Source: an uncultured Chloroflexota bacterium (GTDB lineage Bacteria; Chloroflexota; Limnocylindria; Limnocylindrales; CSP1-4). Taken from it: a stretch of DNA of 13,961 bases. Below, piece by piece: positions 1 to 7,559 of the stretch. The stretch's first letter is position 1; the number at the start of each line of letters is the position of its first letter. The translations under genes and the position numbers were made by a program. The DNA is taken from the NCBI GenBank assembly GCA_903924005.1, contig CAIXZV010000502.1, forward strand, positions 1-13,961, read 5' to 3'. Under the pieces are notes generated by a model that was not told the DNA's origin, did no database searches, and was given only the letters and a program-made list of their open reading frames with translations.

Positions 1-1335
1 GCCCGCCCGGCCAGCCCGTGGGCCGGCGAGACCGGCACCGCAGGCTCCGTGGCCGTCGTGGGCGCGGGCAAGATGGGCTTGCCGCTCGCCGCGCAGTTCG
101 CCTCGCACGGCTGGAACGTGACCGCGGTGGACATCAACCCCGCAGTTGTGGCCGCCATCAACGCGGGCCTCTCCCACGTCGGCGAGGAGCCGGGGCTTGC
201 GGAGCTGGTTGCCCGCGTCCACGCCGAGGGCCGCCTCCACGCCACCACGGACGCCGCGGCCGCCGCGCGCGCCAGCGACGTCGTGGTGCTGATCGTGCCC
301 GTCATGCTCGATGCGGACCACCAGCCGGACTACCGCTACATGGACCCCGCGGTCGCGTCGATCGCGCCGGGCGTCCACCAGGGCATCACGGTGGTCTTCG
401 AGACCACGCTGCCCATCGGCGACACGCGCCGCCGCTTTGCCCCCGCGCTGGAGGCGGTCTCCGGGCTCAAGGCGGACCGCGATTTCTTCATCGCCTTCTC
501 ACCTGAGCGCCTGTTCAGCGGCGCGGTCCTGGCCAACCTCGCCGCGTACCCCAAGCTTGTGGGCGGCATCGGCACCGCGTCCACCGAGAGGGCCGCCCAG
601 TTCTACGCGGCCGTCCTGGATGCCGAGGTGGTGGCGATGACCTCCTCCGAGGCGGCCGAGTTCAGCAAGCTGGCCGACACCACGTATCGCGACGTCAACA
701 TCGCGCTCGCCAACGAGTTTGCGCAGGCCGCGGACCTGTGGGGCGTGGACGTGCAAGAGGTGATTGCGGCCGCCAACAGCCAGCCGTACAGCCACATCCA
801 CCAGCCTGGGATTGGCGTGGGCGGTCACTGCATCCCGGTCTACCCGCACCTGCTGCTGTCGCGCGCCCCCGGTCTGCGTCTGGTGGAGACGGCGCGCGAG
901 GTCAACGACGGCCAGACCGGCCGGGCGCTCGCCGCGCTTGACGGTCTGCTTGGCGGTCTGTCCGGCGCCCCGGTCCTTGTGCTTGGCATCACGTATCGCG
1001 AAGGCGTCAAGGAGCTGGCGTACAGCCGGGCCATCCCGCTGATCGCCGCGCTGCGTGCCGCGGGCGCCGATGTCGCCGCCTACGACCCGCTCATGGACGA
1101 CGCCGAGATCGCGGCCATCGGGGCCCGCCCCTGGCACTGGGGCGACGCCGGCCCGTTCCGCGCGGTGATCACGCAGACCGGCGACAGGCGGTTCCTCGCG
1201 CTGGACGCGGCGTGGTTCCCGGAGCTATCCGTGGTCTACGACGGGCGCAACAGCCTGCGGGCGCTGGCGCTCCCGGCAGGCGTGACGTACCTGGGCGTAG
1301 GCGTCCAGGCCGCAACCCGCGCCCAACCCGCGTAG
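1..1335 (+). CDS. Nucleotide-sugar 6-dehydrogenase, UDP-ManNAc/UDP-GlcNAc dehydrogenase type (5' end open)
   Basis: NAD-dependent oxidation of a UDP-sugar at C6 to a uronic acid in the cytoplasm. Numbering from the GTG at 49: an N-terminal Rossmann fold begins with GAGKMG (residues 5-10) and the acidic D28 ends strand 2. SPER (E153), K207 and the catalytic cysteine C261 in GVGGHCIP are all present, followed by the C-terminal UDP-binding domain. Length from GTG 49 is 428 aa, normal for the family. The frame stays open to base 1, and GTG 49 would place the methionine inside the first beta strand with no clear ribosome site, so the true start may lie upstream. Residue 211 is Thr where UDP-glucose dehydrogenases have Asn (K-x3-N). 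The 2-epimerase downstream suggests a ManNAc-uronic-type product, but the substrate is inferred. WecC, WbpA and UDP-glucose dehydrogenase are alternatives. Confidence 0.9.
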   Translation, partial: ARPASPWAGETGTAGSVAVVGAGKMGLPLAAQFASHGWNVTAVDINPAVVAAINAGLSHVGEEPGLAELVARVHAEGRLHATTDAAAAARASDVVVLIVPVMLDADHQPDYRYMDPAVASIAPGVHQGITVVFETTLPIGDTRRRFAPALEAVSGLKADRDFFIAFSPERLFSGAVLANLAAYPKLVGGIGTASTERAAQFYAAVLDAEVVAMTSSEAAEFSKLADTTYRDVNIALANEFAQAADLWGVDVQEVIAAANSQPYSHIHQPGIGVGGHCIPVYPHLLLSRAPGLRLVETAREVNDGQTGRALAALDGLLGGLSGAPVLVLGITYREGVKELAYSRAIPLIAALRAAGADVAAYDPLMDDAEIAAIGARPWHWGDAGPFRAVITQTGDRRFLALDAAWFPELSVVYDGRNSLRALALPAGVTYLGVGVQAATRAQPA

Positions 1336-1354
1336 CTGCCGGTCTAGGAACGCA

Positions 1355-2461
1355 GTGTTTGGCAACCGCTGGGTTGTGCTGCGTGAGGGCCAGCAGCGCC
1401 GGTGGGGCGGGGATTTGCGGCGGGCATACCTGCTTGACGGGCTTGCGGACCGCACGGGTGCCGCACTCGTTGACAATTGGCGTATCGGCCCGCTCACAAA
1501 CGCGCTCCGCAAGCACCGCGGGCACCGCTGGGAGCTCTGGCGATCACGGGCCCACGTTGCCTCACCCGAGCTGCTGCGGCCCGCTTCGCTTGAAGCGATC
1601 GGTCGATTTGGTCGCGCGGCGGTTGTGGACATTCACGATCACCCACTCGCCCAACTGCGCGCCTTTGGGATCCCGCCATCGCCAGAACGCGAGGTGGAGT
1701 TGCGCGGGTTGCTTGACGCGAACCTGGCAGCGTTCCGCTGGTACATCGTCCAATCTGGGTCATTCGTGAAGCTGGCAGGCCTGGACCCTGCCCGGACGAT
1801 CGTCGCCCCCAACGGGACGGACACGGCACACGTCACGCGTCACCCCCTCCCGCTGGCGCCCGTCGTTGGCTTTGTCTCCGGTGCCGCGGCAGGCCGGGGG
1901 ATTGAGACGCTTATCGAGGCCGTCCGGCTGGCGCGTACCGAGATTTCCGGCTTGACGCTGCGCCTGTGGCTTGTGGCGACAGGCGATGAAAGCCGCGAGT
2001 ATCTCGAGCGGCTGACAGCAGCATCGGCTGCCGAGCCGTGGATAGCGATCGGCGAAGCGCCATACGCGGCGCTTGACGCGGCACTTGCCACCGCGTCGAT
2101 TCTGGCAGTGCCACACCCGGCGAACGACTACATGGACACCGTCCTGCCCATCAAGCTCTTTGACTCCATGGCGGCCGGCCGCCCACTTGTGGTCACGCCA
2201 CGAGTGGAGATGGCCGAGGTTGTCCAACGGCACCAGGCGGGTCTGGTTGCCCGCGGTGACAAGCCCGCCGATCTCGCCGAGGCGATCTCGAGGCTCGCCG
2301 GCGATCAGGGCTTGGCAGAGCGCCTTGGCGCGAACGCCCGAGTTGCCGCTGAGCGCGAGTTCGACTGGCGGATCATCGGTGCCCGGCTGGCGGATGCACT
2401 CCTGGCACGCACGAGTCCATGGTGGACGCCGGCCCGGCGCCGGCGCCGGGTACTGGGTTAG
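1355..2461 (+). CDS. GT-B glycosyltransferase, GT4-like
   Basis: Predicted cytoplasmic glycosyltransferase of 368 aa. The N-terminal half is divergent. The C-terminal half has the GT-B donor-binding layout: an interdomain APNGTD (151-156), GRGIETLIEA (180-189), and LPIKLFDSMAAGRPLVV (264-280), which matches the PNKLFE-x-MAAG-x-PVV loop of GT4 enzymes. The usual Glu of that loop is Asp (D270), a conservative change at the position that normally holds the donor ribose. The GTG start is supported by AGGA at 1346-1349, 5 bases upstream. The C-terminus is an Arg-rich run (residues 360-365) encoded by the palindrome at 2433-2450. The gene sits between the dehydrogenase and the epimerase, so it may transfer the sugar they make. 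That assignment is inference; donor and acceptor are unknown. Confidence 0.85.
   Translation: MFGNRWVVLREGQQRRWGGDLRRAYLLDGLADRTGAALVDNWRIGPLTNALRKHRGHRWELWRSRAHVASPELLRPASLEAIGRFGRAAVVDIHDHPLAQLRAFGIPPSPEREVELRGLLDANLAAFRWYIVQSGSFVKLAGLDPARTIVAPNGTDTAHVTRHPLPLAPVVGFVSGAAAGRGIETLIEAVRLARTEISGLTLRLWLVATGDESREYLERLTAASAAEPWIAIGEAPYAALDAALATASILAVPHPANDYMDTVLPIKLFDSMAAGRPLVVTPRVEMAEVVQRHQAGLVARGDKPADLAEAISRLAGDQGLAERLGANARVAAEREFDWRIIGARLADALLARTSPWWTPARRRRRVLG
2433..2450. repeat. Perfect 18-bp GC palindrome upstream of the epimerase promoter
   Basis: CCCGGCGCCGGCGCCGGG reads the same on both strands. It lies inside the last codons of the preceding glycosyltransferase, where it encodes alternating Arg codons, and ends 8 bases before the putative -10 box of the epimerase gene. 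It covers the expected -35 area. It could be an operator or an RNA hairpin, or simply a by-product of CGG/CGC codon repetition. Confidence 0.5.
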
Positions 2462-2464
2462 GCT
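2459..2464 (+). promoter_or_regulatory. Putative -10 box of a leaderless epimerase transcript
   Basis: TAGGCT matches the TANNNT -10 pattern and lies 7 bases before the ATG at 2472, so transcription would start at or next to the A of ATG. Its first three bases are the TAG stop of the upstream gene. No good Shine-Dalgarno is present. No clear -35 hexamer is visible; the palindrome occupies that place. Confidence 0.4.
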
Positions 2465-2471
2465 TCAAGAC

Positions 2472-3587
2472 ATGCGTATCGTCAGCGTCGTGGGGACCCG
2501 TCCGCAGTTGATCAAGGCGGCGGCCCTCATGCCGGTGCTTCGGCGTCGGCACCAGGAGGTCTTTGTCGACACAGGCCAGCACTACGACGAGTCGATGGCT
2601 GGAGCCTTCTTCGCTGAGCTGGACCTGCCGCGCCCGGACTACTCCCTTGGCGTTGGGGGCGGCGGGCACGCGGAGCAGACGGCGAAGATGCTGGAGCGGC
2701 TGGAGCCGATCCTCCTCGATGAGCGGCCGGACGCCGTGCTGGTCTATGGCGATACAAACTCCACGTTGGCCGGGGCGCTGACGGCGGCCAAGTTGGGGAT
2801 CCCTGTCGCGCACGTTGAGGCGGGGCTTCGATCCTTTGACCGCCGGATGCCAGAGGAGATCAACCGAGTCGTCGCGGACCACCTGTCGCGCTGGCTGTTT
2901 GCACCCACGCCCACAGCCGTTGCAAACCTCGCCACCGAGGGGATCGTCCAGGGTGTGCTCATGGTTGGCGACCTGATGCAGGACCTTGCCGCCCGGGTGG
3001 CCGCTGACGTCCGCGACCCCGCTGTCCTGGGGCCCATCGGCAAGCGCCTGGGCATGCGTCTGACCTCGGGTGGCTATCTCTTTGCCACGATCCACCGGGC
3101 GGAGAACCGCAACCCGGCAGCGCTGCGGTCTTGGGCGGCGACCCTGGCCGCTGCAGGCTCGCTTGACCGCCCGGTTGTGCTTGCCCTGCACCCGGGCACA
3201 CGCGCCGCGCTGGAGCGCGAGGGGATCACGCTTGCAGACGGCGTCGCCGTTGTGGAGCCGCAGGGCTACCGCACAACGCTCTCGCTCCAGTTCCACGCCG
3301 CAGCGGTGCTCACGGACTCCGGCGGCGTCCAGCGCGAGGCGGCCTGGCTTGGCGTGCCGTGTCTGATCCTCCGAGATCGCACCGAGTGGGTGGAGGCCGT
3401 GGCCGAGTCCGGCGGACGCATGGTGGTGGTTGGCCTCGATGGCGCGAAGACCCTCGGCGAGCTCGCGCGTCTGGCGCCGGCCGACACATCGCCCGCGCTG
3501 GCCGCAGAGCGCGCCCGCACACTCCGGCTCGCACCGGCCGGGGCTGCCGCTGCGGTGGCGGCGGCCCTGGAGGCGGCGGCCCCTTGA
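2472..3587 (+). CDS. wecB: Non-hydrolysing UDP-N-acetylglucosamine 2-epimerase (WecB/WbpI family)
   Basis: Interconverts a UDP-GlcNAc-type sugar and its C2 epimer in the cytoplasm, most simply UDP-GlcNAc to UDP-ManNAc. The protein has 371 aa, the family length. It begins MRIVSVVGTRPQLIKAA and carries DTGQHYD (33-39), GDTNST with D94, HVEAGLRS with E116, MPEEINR with E128/E129, TIHRAENR with H208, and DSGGVQREAAWLG (282-294). D94, E116, E129 and H208 correspond to the catalytic D95, E117, E131 and H213 of E. coli WecB. GTRPQ instead of GTRPE, together with TIHRAEN, resembles the WbpI branch that acts on UDP-2,3-diacetamido-glucuronate, so the exact substrate is open. The ATG at 2472 gives the canonical N-terminus. 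Its stop overlaps the TTG start of the next gene. Confidence 0.93.
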   Translation: MRIVSVVGTRPQLIKAAALMPVLRRRHQEVFVDTGQHYDESMAGAFFAELDLPRPDYSLGVGGGGHAEQTAKMLERLEPILLDERPDAVLVYGDTNSTLAGALTAAKLGIPVAHVEAGLRSFDRRMPEEINRVVADHLSRWLFAPTPTAVANLATEGIVQGVLMVGDLMQDLAARVAADVRDPAVLGPIGKRLGMRLTSGGYLFATIHRAENRNPAALRSWAATLAAAGSLDRPVVLALHPGTRAALEREGITLADGVAVVEPQGYRTTLSLQFHAAAVLTDSGGVQREAAWLGVPCLILRDRTEWVEAVAESGGRMVVVGLDGAKTLGELARLAPADTSPALAAERARTLRLAPAGAAAAVAAALEAAAP

Positions 3588-4888
3588 AGATCGTGATGTT
3601 CGTCCACAACGACATGACGATGGACGTGCGGGTGCAGCGCGAAGCCACCAGCCTTGCGGCGGCAGGACATCAGGTGACGGTGATGGCGCGGCCGCGCGAT
3701 GTCCGCTCGCAGATTGGTGAGACTGATACCCATGGCGCCTACGCGATCGTCCGGGTGCCGATGCCGGGGGGCTGGCGTCGCCCGTGGTCGGTGGCACAGC
3801 TGCCGGGTCGCGTGATCAACGCAGTGGTGTGCCGCCTGCAGGGCCGCCAGAGGACAAGGTCAACCGGACCGCGGCCCATCGACTTCATGGTCAAGTGGCG
3901 GTTTGCCGTTCTTGGCTGGAACGCCCGTGCCGCCGCGGCCGCGCCCTACGCCGATGTGTACCACGGCCATGATCTCTCGGGCCTGCCCGCCGCCGTCCGT
4001 GCCGCCGACCGAAACGGCGGCCGCGTGGTGTACGACAGCCACGAGTTCTTCGTGGAATCCGGAAATACCGCGCTGCAGCCCACCTGGGTCCGGCAGCGGC
4101 TGGCAAATCTGGAGCGACGCCTCGCCGGACGTTCGGTTGCGCTGATCACGGTCAACGAGACGCTCTCGGCGATCCTCGGCGAGCGGCTTGGCGTTGTGCG
4201 GCGCGTCGTTGTCTACAACACGCCGGCGTCGCTCGAGGTGCCGGCCGGCGATCCCACCAGCGCCCGGGCCAACTCGCCGCTGCGTGCTGCCTTGGGCGGG
4301 GGCGACGGCCCGATCGCGCTTTACCACGGCGGGTTCATGGCCAACCGCGGGCTGCTCACGCTGGTGCAGGCCTTCAGAGCCCCGGTGGTGGACGGCGTCC
4401 ATCTGGCGTTTCTCGGCGCAGGGCCACTGGCCGGAGAGCTCCGGCGTCTTGCGGCGGATCCTGCCTTCGGCGGGCGCGTGCACGTGTTCGATGCGGTGCC
4501 GCCGTCGGAGCTGCTGGCCTGGGTTGCCGGTGCGGATGTGGAGTGCATGGTCAACGCCCCGGCGTCCGAGAACGAGCGCCTCTCCACGCCCAACAAGCTG
4601 TTTGAGAGCCTCGCCGCCGGCGTCCCCGTGGTGTCGAGCGACTTTCCGGAGCGGCGCAGGATCGTGATGGACGGAGCGACCGGGCCGCTCGGCGCAGTAT
4701 GCGACCCCGCAGACCCGGCGGCCGTCGCCGCCGCGATCGCTGCCCTCGTGAATGCCCCGGCGGCCGAGCGTAATGCATTGCGTGCACGCTGCGCCGAGGC
4801 GGCGCGCACCTCGTGGAACTGGGAGCACGAGGGCGCCAAGCTTGTTGCGCTGTACGCGGATCTCGCCGCTGAGGGTGCCGCCCGATGA
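3584..4888 (+). CDS. Glycosyltransferase, GT4 family (paralog 1 of 3)
   Basis: GT-B glycosyltransferase of 434 aa. The N-terminal acceptor domain begins KIVMFVHND. It has the YHGHDLSGLPAA segment (126-137) and VVYDSHEFF (148-156), typical of this GT4 group. The donor domain has ALYHGGFMANRG (245-256), HVFDAVPPSELLAWVAGADV (300-319) and STPNKLFESLAAGVPVVSSD (334-353), with E341 as the retained Glu. The start is a TTG at 3584 that overlaps the epimerase stop as TTGA. GGAGG at 3569-3573 is 10 bases upstream, and the protein then starts exactly at the first beta strand. An upstream extension would run through the epimerase gene in another frame and is not credible. It shares several motif blocks with the next two genes. 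Sugar specificity is unknown. Confidence 0.9.
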   Translation: MKIVMFVHNDMTMDVRVQREATSLAAAGHQVTVMARPRDVRSQIGETDTHGAYAIVRVPMPGGWRRPWSVAQLPGRVINAVVCRLQGRQRTRSTGPRPIDFMVKWRFAVLGWNARAAAAAPYADVYHGHDLSGLPAAVRAADRNGGRVVYDSHEFFVESGNTALQPTWVRQRLANLERRLAGRSVALITVNETLSAILGERLGVVRRVVVYNTPASLEVPAGDPTSARANSPLRAALGGGDGPIALYHGGFMANRGLLTLVQAFRAPVVDGVHLAFLGAGPLAGELRRLAADPAFGGRVHVFDAVPPSELLAWVAGADVECMVNAPASENERLSTPNKLFESLAAGVPVVSSDFPERRRIVMDGATGPLGAVCDPADPAAVAAAIAALVNAPAAERNALRARCAEAARTSWNWEHEGAKLVALYADLAAEGAAR

Positions 4889-6246
4889 CCGACGATCCGC
4901 AGCCGAGAGTCCCGCAGCGGCTGGTGCTGGTCCTGCCGTCCACGGGCGAGTTTGACTCGCGCACGTGGCGGATCGCGAGCGCGGCGGTCGCCCGCGGTCA
5001 CACGGTGACTGTGGTGGCGCGCCACCGTCCGGGCTTGCCGGAGCGCGAAGAGCACCCCGCCGGCTACACGATCCTGCGCACGCCGGTCTCTGCGGTGGAC
5101 GCCCTGCCACTGCCGCGGGCGGTCAGGGCCCGGATCCGGCGCAAGCGCGAGGTGGACCGCGCCACCGCGGCAACGTCCGCTGGCACTGACGCGGGAGGCC
5201 CCGATGGCGCCCCCGCTGCGGAGGCCCGCGGAGCACGGCCCGGTGTTATGACGCGGTTGCGCCGCCTCCCCGGTGCGCTCCTCAGGGTCATTCGTATCGC
5301 CCTCACCGTGCGCGCACACGGCGCGGCGGTCCAGCGTCTGACCGTCGTGGCCGACGTGATCCACGCGATGGCTTTCATGGGCATCCCGGTTGGTCTGCGC
5401 CTCGGCCGCCGGCTCGGCGTCCCGGTGGTGTACGACGCCCGCGACATCTACGTTGATGCCAACAACCTCGCGCGGCTGCCGCGCCCTTTCCGCACCGTGT
5501 TGGGCCGGATCGAGCGGGGTTGGGCAAGGTCAGCCGCGGCACGCCTCACCGTCAACGAGCCGTATGCCCATGTGATGGCGGCGCGCTGGGACGTGGAGCC
5601 CCTGGTCATCGTGATGAATTGCGCCTACCGCTTCACGCCGCCAGAACCGCGCGAACGGCGTTTCCACGACGTCCTTGGCCTGCCGGCGACAGCGCGCGTC
5701 ATCCTGTACCAGGGCGGTCTTGCCCCCGGACGCGGGATTGAGCAGTTGGCCCTTGCCGTCCCCACCGTCCCCGATGCCCATCTGGTCCTGCTTGGCTATG
5801 GCCCGCAGGCATCTGCCTGGCAGACTGAGGCGGCCAAGCACGGGTCACGCACGCACGTGCTCGACGCCGTGCCGCCGCCGGAACTCCTGGCTTGGGTGGC
5901 GTCCGCCGATGTGGTGGCGATGCCTATCCAGCCGTCTACGCTGAACCACCGCCTCACCACGCCAAACAAGCTGTTCGAGGCAATTGCGGCAGGTGTGCCG
6001 GTATTAGCCAGCGATCTGCCGGGCATGAGCGGGATCGTGGCCGAGGTTGGCGCGGGCACGCTTGTGGACCCGACGGATGTCCAAGCTATCGCTGAGGCCC
6101 TGACGGACCTGCTATCTCTGCCGGATGATCAGCGCGCCGCGATGGTTGCGAGGGAGTTGGCCGCCGCTCGCGAGCGATATAACTGGGATGTGCAGGCTGA
6201 AGCCCTCTTCGCGATGTACGGGCGGATCTCGGGTCGCGCATGGTGA
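4885..6246 (+). CDS. Glycosyltransferase, GT4 family (paralog 2 of 3)
   Basis: GT-B glycosyltransferase of 453 aa. It starts in an ATGA overlap with the preceding gene, with GAGGG at 4871-4875. Visible blocks are VVYDARDIYVDANN (181-194), LTVNEPYAHVM (221-231), LYQGGLAPGRGIEQL (274-288), HVLDAVPPPELLAWVASADV (324-343) and LTTPNKLFEAIAAGVPVLAS (357-376), with E365. Residues about 88-125 form an Ala/Gly/Asp-rich, probably flexible insertion in the acceptor domain. A basic helical stretch follows (about 122-147) and may help contact the membrane or a lipid-linked acceptor; this is inference. Motif order and wording closely follow the genes on either side, which indicates tandem duplication. Donor and acceptor are unknown. 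Confidence 0.9.
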   Translation: MTDDPQPRVPQRLVLVLPSTGEFDSRTWRIASAAVARGHTVTVVARHRPGLPEREEHPAGYTILRTPVSAVDALPLPRAVRARIRRKREVDRATAATSAGTDAGGPDGAPAAEARGARPGVMTRLRRLPGALLRVIRIALTVRAHGAAVQRLTVVADVIHAMAFMGIPVGLRLGRRLGVPVVYDARDIYVDANNLARLPRPFRTVLGRIERGWARSAAARLTVNEPYAHVMAARWDVEPLVIVMNCAYRFTPPEPRERRFHDVLGLPATARVILYQGGLAPGRGIEQLALAVPTVPDAHLVLLGYGPQASAWQTEAAKHGSRTHVLDAVPPPELLAWVASADVVAMPIQPSTLNHRLTTPNKLFEAIAAGVPVLASDLPGMSGIVAEVGAGTLVDPTDVQAIAEALTDLLSLPDDQRAAMVARELAAARERYNWDVQAEALFAMYGRISGRAW

Positions 6247-7502
6247 CCGGCAACGGCCGCCGGGCCGTCTTGCTTGTGGCCAACGCGGCCGCGCCGTATT
6301 CGCGGGCTTGGCGTGTCGGGCGCTCGCTGGCCGCGGCTGGCTGGCAGGTGGAGATCGCGGCTGTCGCTGAAGGCGACCACCCGCGTGAGGAGCGCGACGG
6401 CGAACTCCTGATCCGGCGGTACGCGCCGCGCGGGCCGTTCGCCTTTGTCGCCACCGCACGCACGGCCAAGCGTGGTGGCGTCATCGGCAGGCTTCGCTCC
6501 TACGGGATTGCCGCGGTAAAGCTGGTGGCCTGGCCTGCGCACGTGCGCGGCTGGTGGGCAGCGCTTCGAGCGGAGCTGCCGCCTGCTGATCTGTACCACG
6601 CGTTTGGCATCCTCACCATCGGGGTTGCCGAGGACCTTGCCGCTCGCTCGCGCGCCGCGGGCCGCCGGGCCGTCGTGGTCTACGACGTGATCGACGTGAT
6701 CCTGGAATCAAACAACATCGAGCGCGTGCCGGGCCCGGTGCTGGCCTGGTATCGGCGCAAAGAGCGAGGTTGGGTTCGCCGCGCTGACGCCGTCATCACG
6801 GTCAACGACCCAATCGCGGACCACCTCGCTGCTACGTGGCAGCTGGTCGTGCGCCCAACCGTTCTGCTCAACTGTCAGCCCCGGTGGACGGTACCGGAGC
6901 CCCGGCCAAACCTCATTCGTGCGGCAACAGGCATCCCGGCCGAGCGCCAGATCGTGGTGTTCCTGGGGCGGCTCGGCCGCGAGCGGGGTCTTGAGGAGGC
7001 GGCCGAGGCTGTCCTCACCCTGCCAGACGCTGCCCTTGTCCTGATTGGCTTTGGGCCCTGGGAGGAGCGACTGCGGGCGAAGGACGCGGATCTCCGGTAC
7101 GCGGGTCGTCACTTCACGCTGCCGCCCGTGCATCCAGATGCAGTCCCGGCCTGGACCGCGTCAGCCGATGCCTCAATCATCGCTGTGCCAGCGAACTCGC
7201 TGAACCAGCGCCTCTCCACGCCAAACAAGTTCTGGGAGTCGCTCACCGCGGGTACGCCCGTGGTGGTTGGGCGGGACCTTGAGGTCATGCGGGAGATCGT
7301 TGAGCGCGACGGTGTTGGCGCCATTGCCGATCCTGCGGACCCAGCCGACCTCGCACGAGCACTGGGGCCGCTCCTGGGCAGTGCAGAGGCTGCCGCGAGC
7401 GCCCGTCAGCGTTGCATCGCCATCACCCGGGACCGCTACTGCTGGGAGACTGCGGTCGTGCCGTACCTCGATTTGGTCGTTGCTCTGACCGGTAGCGCCT
7501 GA
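6240..7502 (+). CDS. Glycosyltransferase, GT4 family (paralog 3 of 3)
   Basis: GT-B glycosyltransferase of 420 aa. The ATG at 6240 overlaps the previous stop by 7 bases; the GTG at 6243 (GTGA overlap) is an equally possible start, one residue shorter. The acceptor domain opens with AVLLVANAAAPYSRAWRVGR (9-28). Later blocks are VVVYDVIDVILESNNIERV (145-163), AVITVNDPIADHL (184-196), FLGRLGRERGLEEA (241-254), LIGFGPWEERL (268-278) and RLSTPNKFWESLTAGTPVVV (324-343), with E333. These align with the two genes upstream, but the copy is the most divergent of the three: the DAVPPxELLAW block reads PPVHPDAVPAWTASAD. It is probably the last gene of the first transcription unit, because a 57-base gap with a new promoter follows. 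Specificity is unknown. Confidence 0.9.
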   Translation: MVTGNGRRAVLLVANAAAPYSRAWRVGRSLAAAGWQVEIAAVAEGDHPREERDGELLIRRYAPRGPFAFVATARTAKRGGVIGRLRSYGIAAVKLVAWPAHVRGWWAALRAELPPADLYHAFGILTIGVAEDLAARSRAAGRRAVVVYDVIDVILESNNIERVPGPVLAWYRRKERGWVRRADAVITVNDPIADHLAATWQLVVRPTVLLNCQPRWTVPEPRPNLIRAATGIPAERQIVVFLGRLGRERGLEEAAEAVLTLPDAALVLIGFGPWEERLRAKDADLRYAGRHFTLPPVHPDAVPAWTASADASIIAVPANSLNQRLSTPNKFWESLTAGTPVVVGRDLEVMREIVERDGVGAIADPADPADLARALGPLLGSAEAAASARQRCIAITRDRYCWETAVVPYLDLVVALTGSA

Positions 7503-7526
7503 TCGTTTCGGGCTTCATCACGGTCC

Positions 7527-7548
7527 AGCCCGATGGCGTCGTTGGGCT
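7527..7548 (+). other. Inverted repeat between the two glycosyltransferase groups
   Basis: AGCCCGA at 7527-7533 can pair with TTGGGCT at 7542-7548 (seven pairs, one G-U in RNA) around an 8-base loop. No T-run follows, so this is at most a weak terminator for the upstream group. Its right arm runs into the putative -10 box at 7548, so it could equally be an operator. Confidence 0.3.
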
Positions 7549-7553
7549 AGACT
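7548..7553 (+). promoter_or_regulatory. Putative -10 box of a leaderless transcript for the 7560 gene
   Basis: TAGACT fits TANNNT and ends 6 bases before the GTG at 7560, so RNA would start at the G of the start codon. No Shine-Dalgarno sequence is visible. No convincing -35 hexamer is seen at 16-18 bases upstream. This is the only gap in the plus-strand gene run long enough for an independent promoter. Confidence 0.5.
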
Positions 7554-7559
7554 GTTGAC

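Noticed and set aside
2073..2471. In-frame upstream extension of the epimerase
   Set aside because: The extension runs through the preceding gene in another frame and encodes Arg/Pro/Trp-rich nonsense. The family N-terminus begins exactly at ATG 2472.
3359..3583. In-frame upstream extension of the 3584 glycosyltransferase
   Set aside because: It overlaps the epimerase C-terminus and is Arg/Gly-rich. TTG 3584 has a ribosome site and begins at the first conserved strand.
2373..3797. 474-codon open frame on the minus strand opposite the epimerase gene
   Set aside because: Long antisense frames are expected at this GC content. The product is Arg/Pro/Gly-rich with no motif, and the plus-strand protein here has a full set of catalytic residues.
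3860..5110. 416-codon minus-strand frame opposite two glycosyltransferase genes
   Set aside because: Low-complexity composition, no domain, and complete overlap with two well-supported plus-strand genes.
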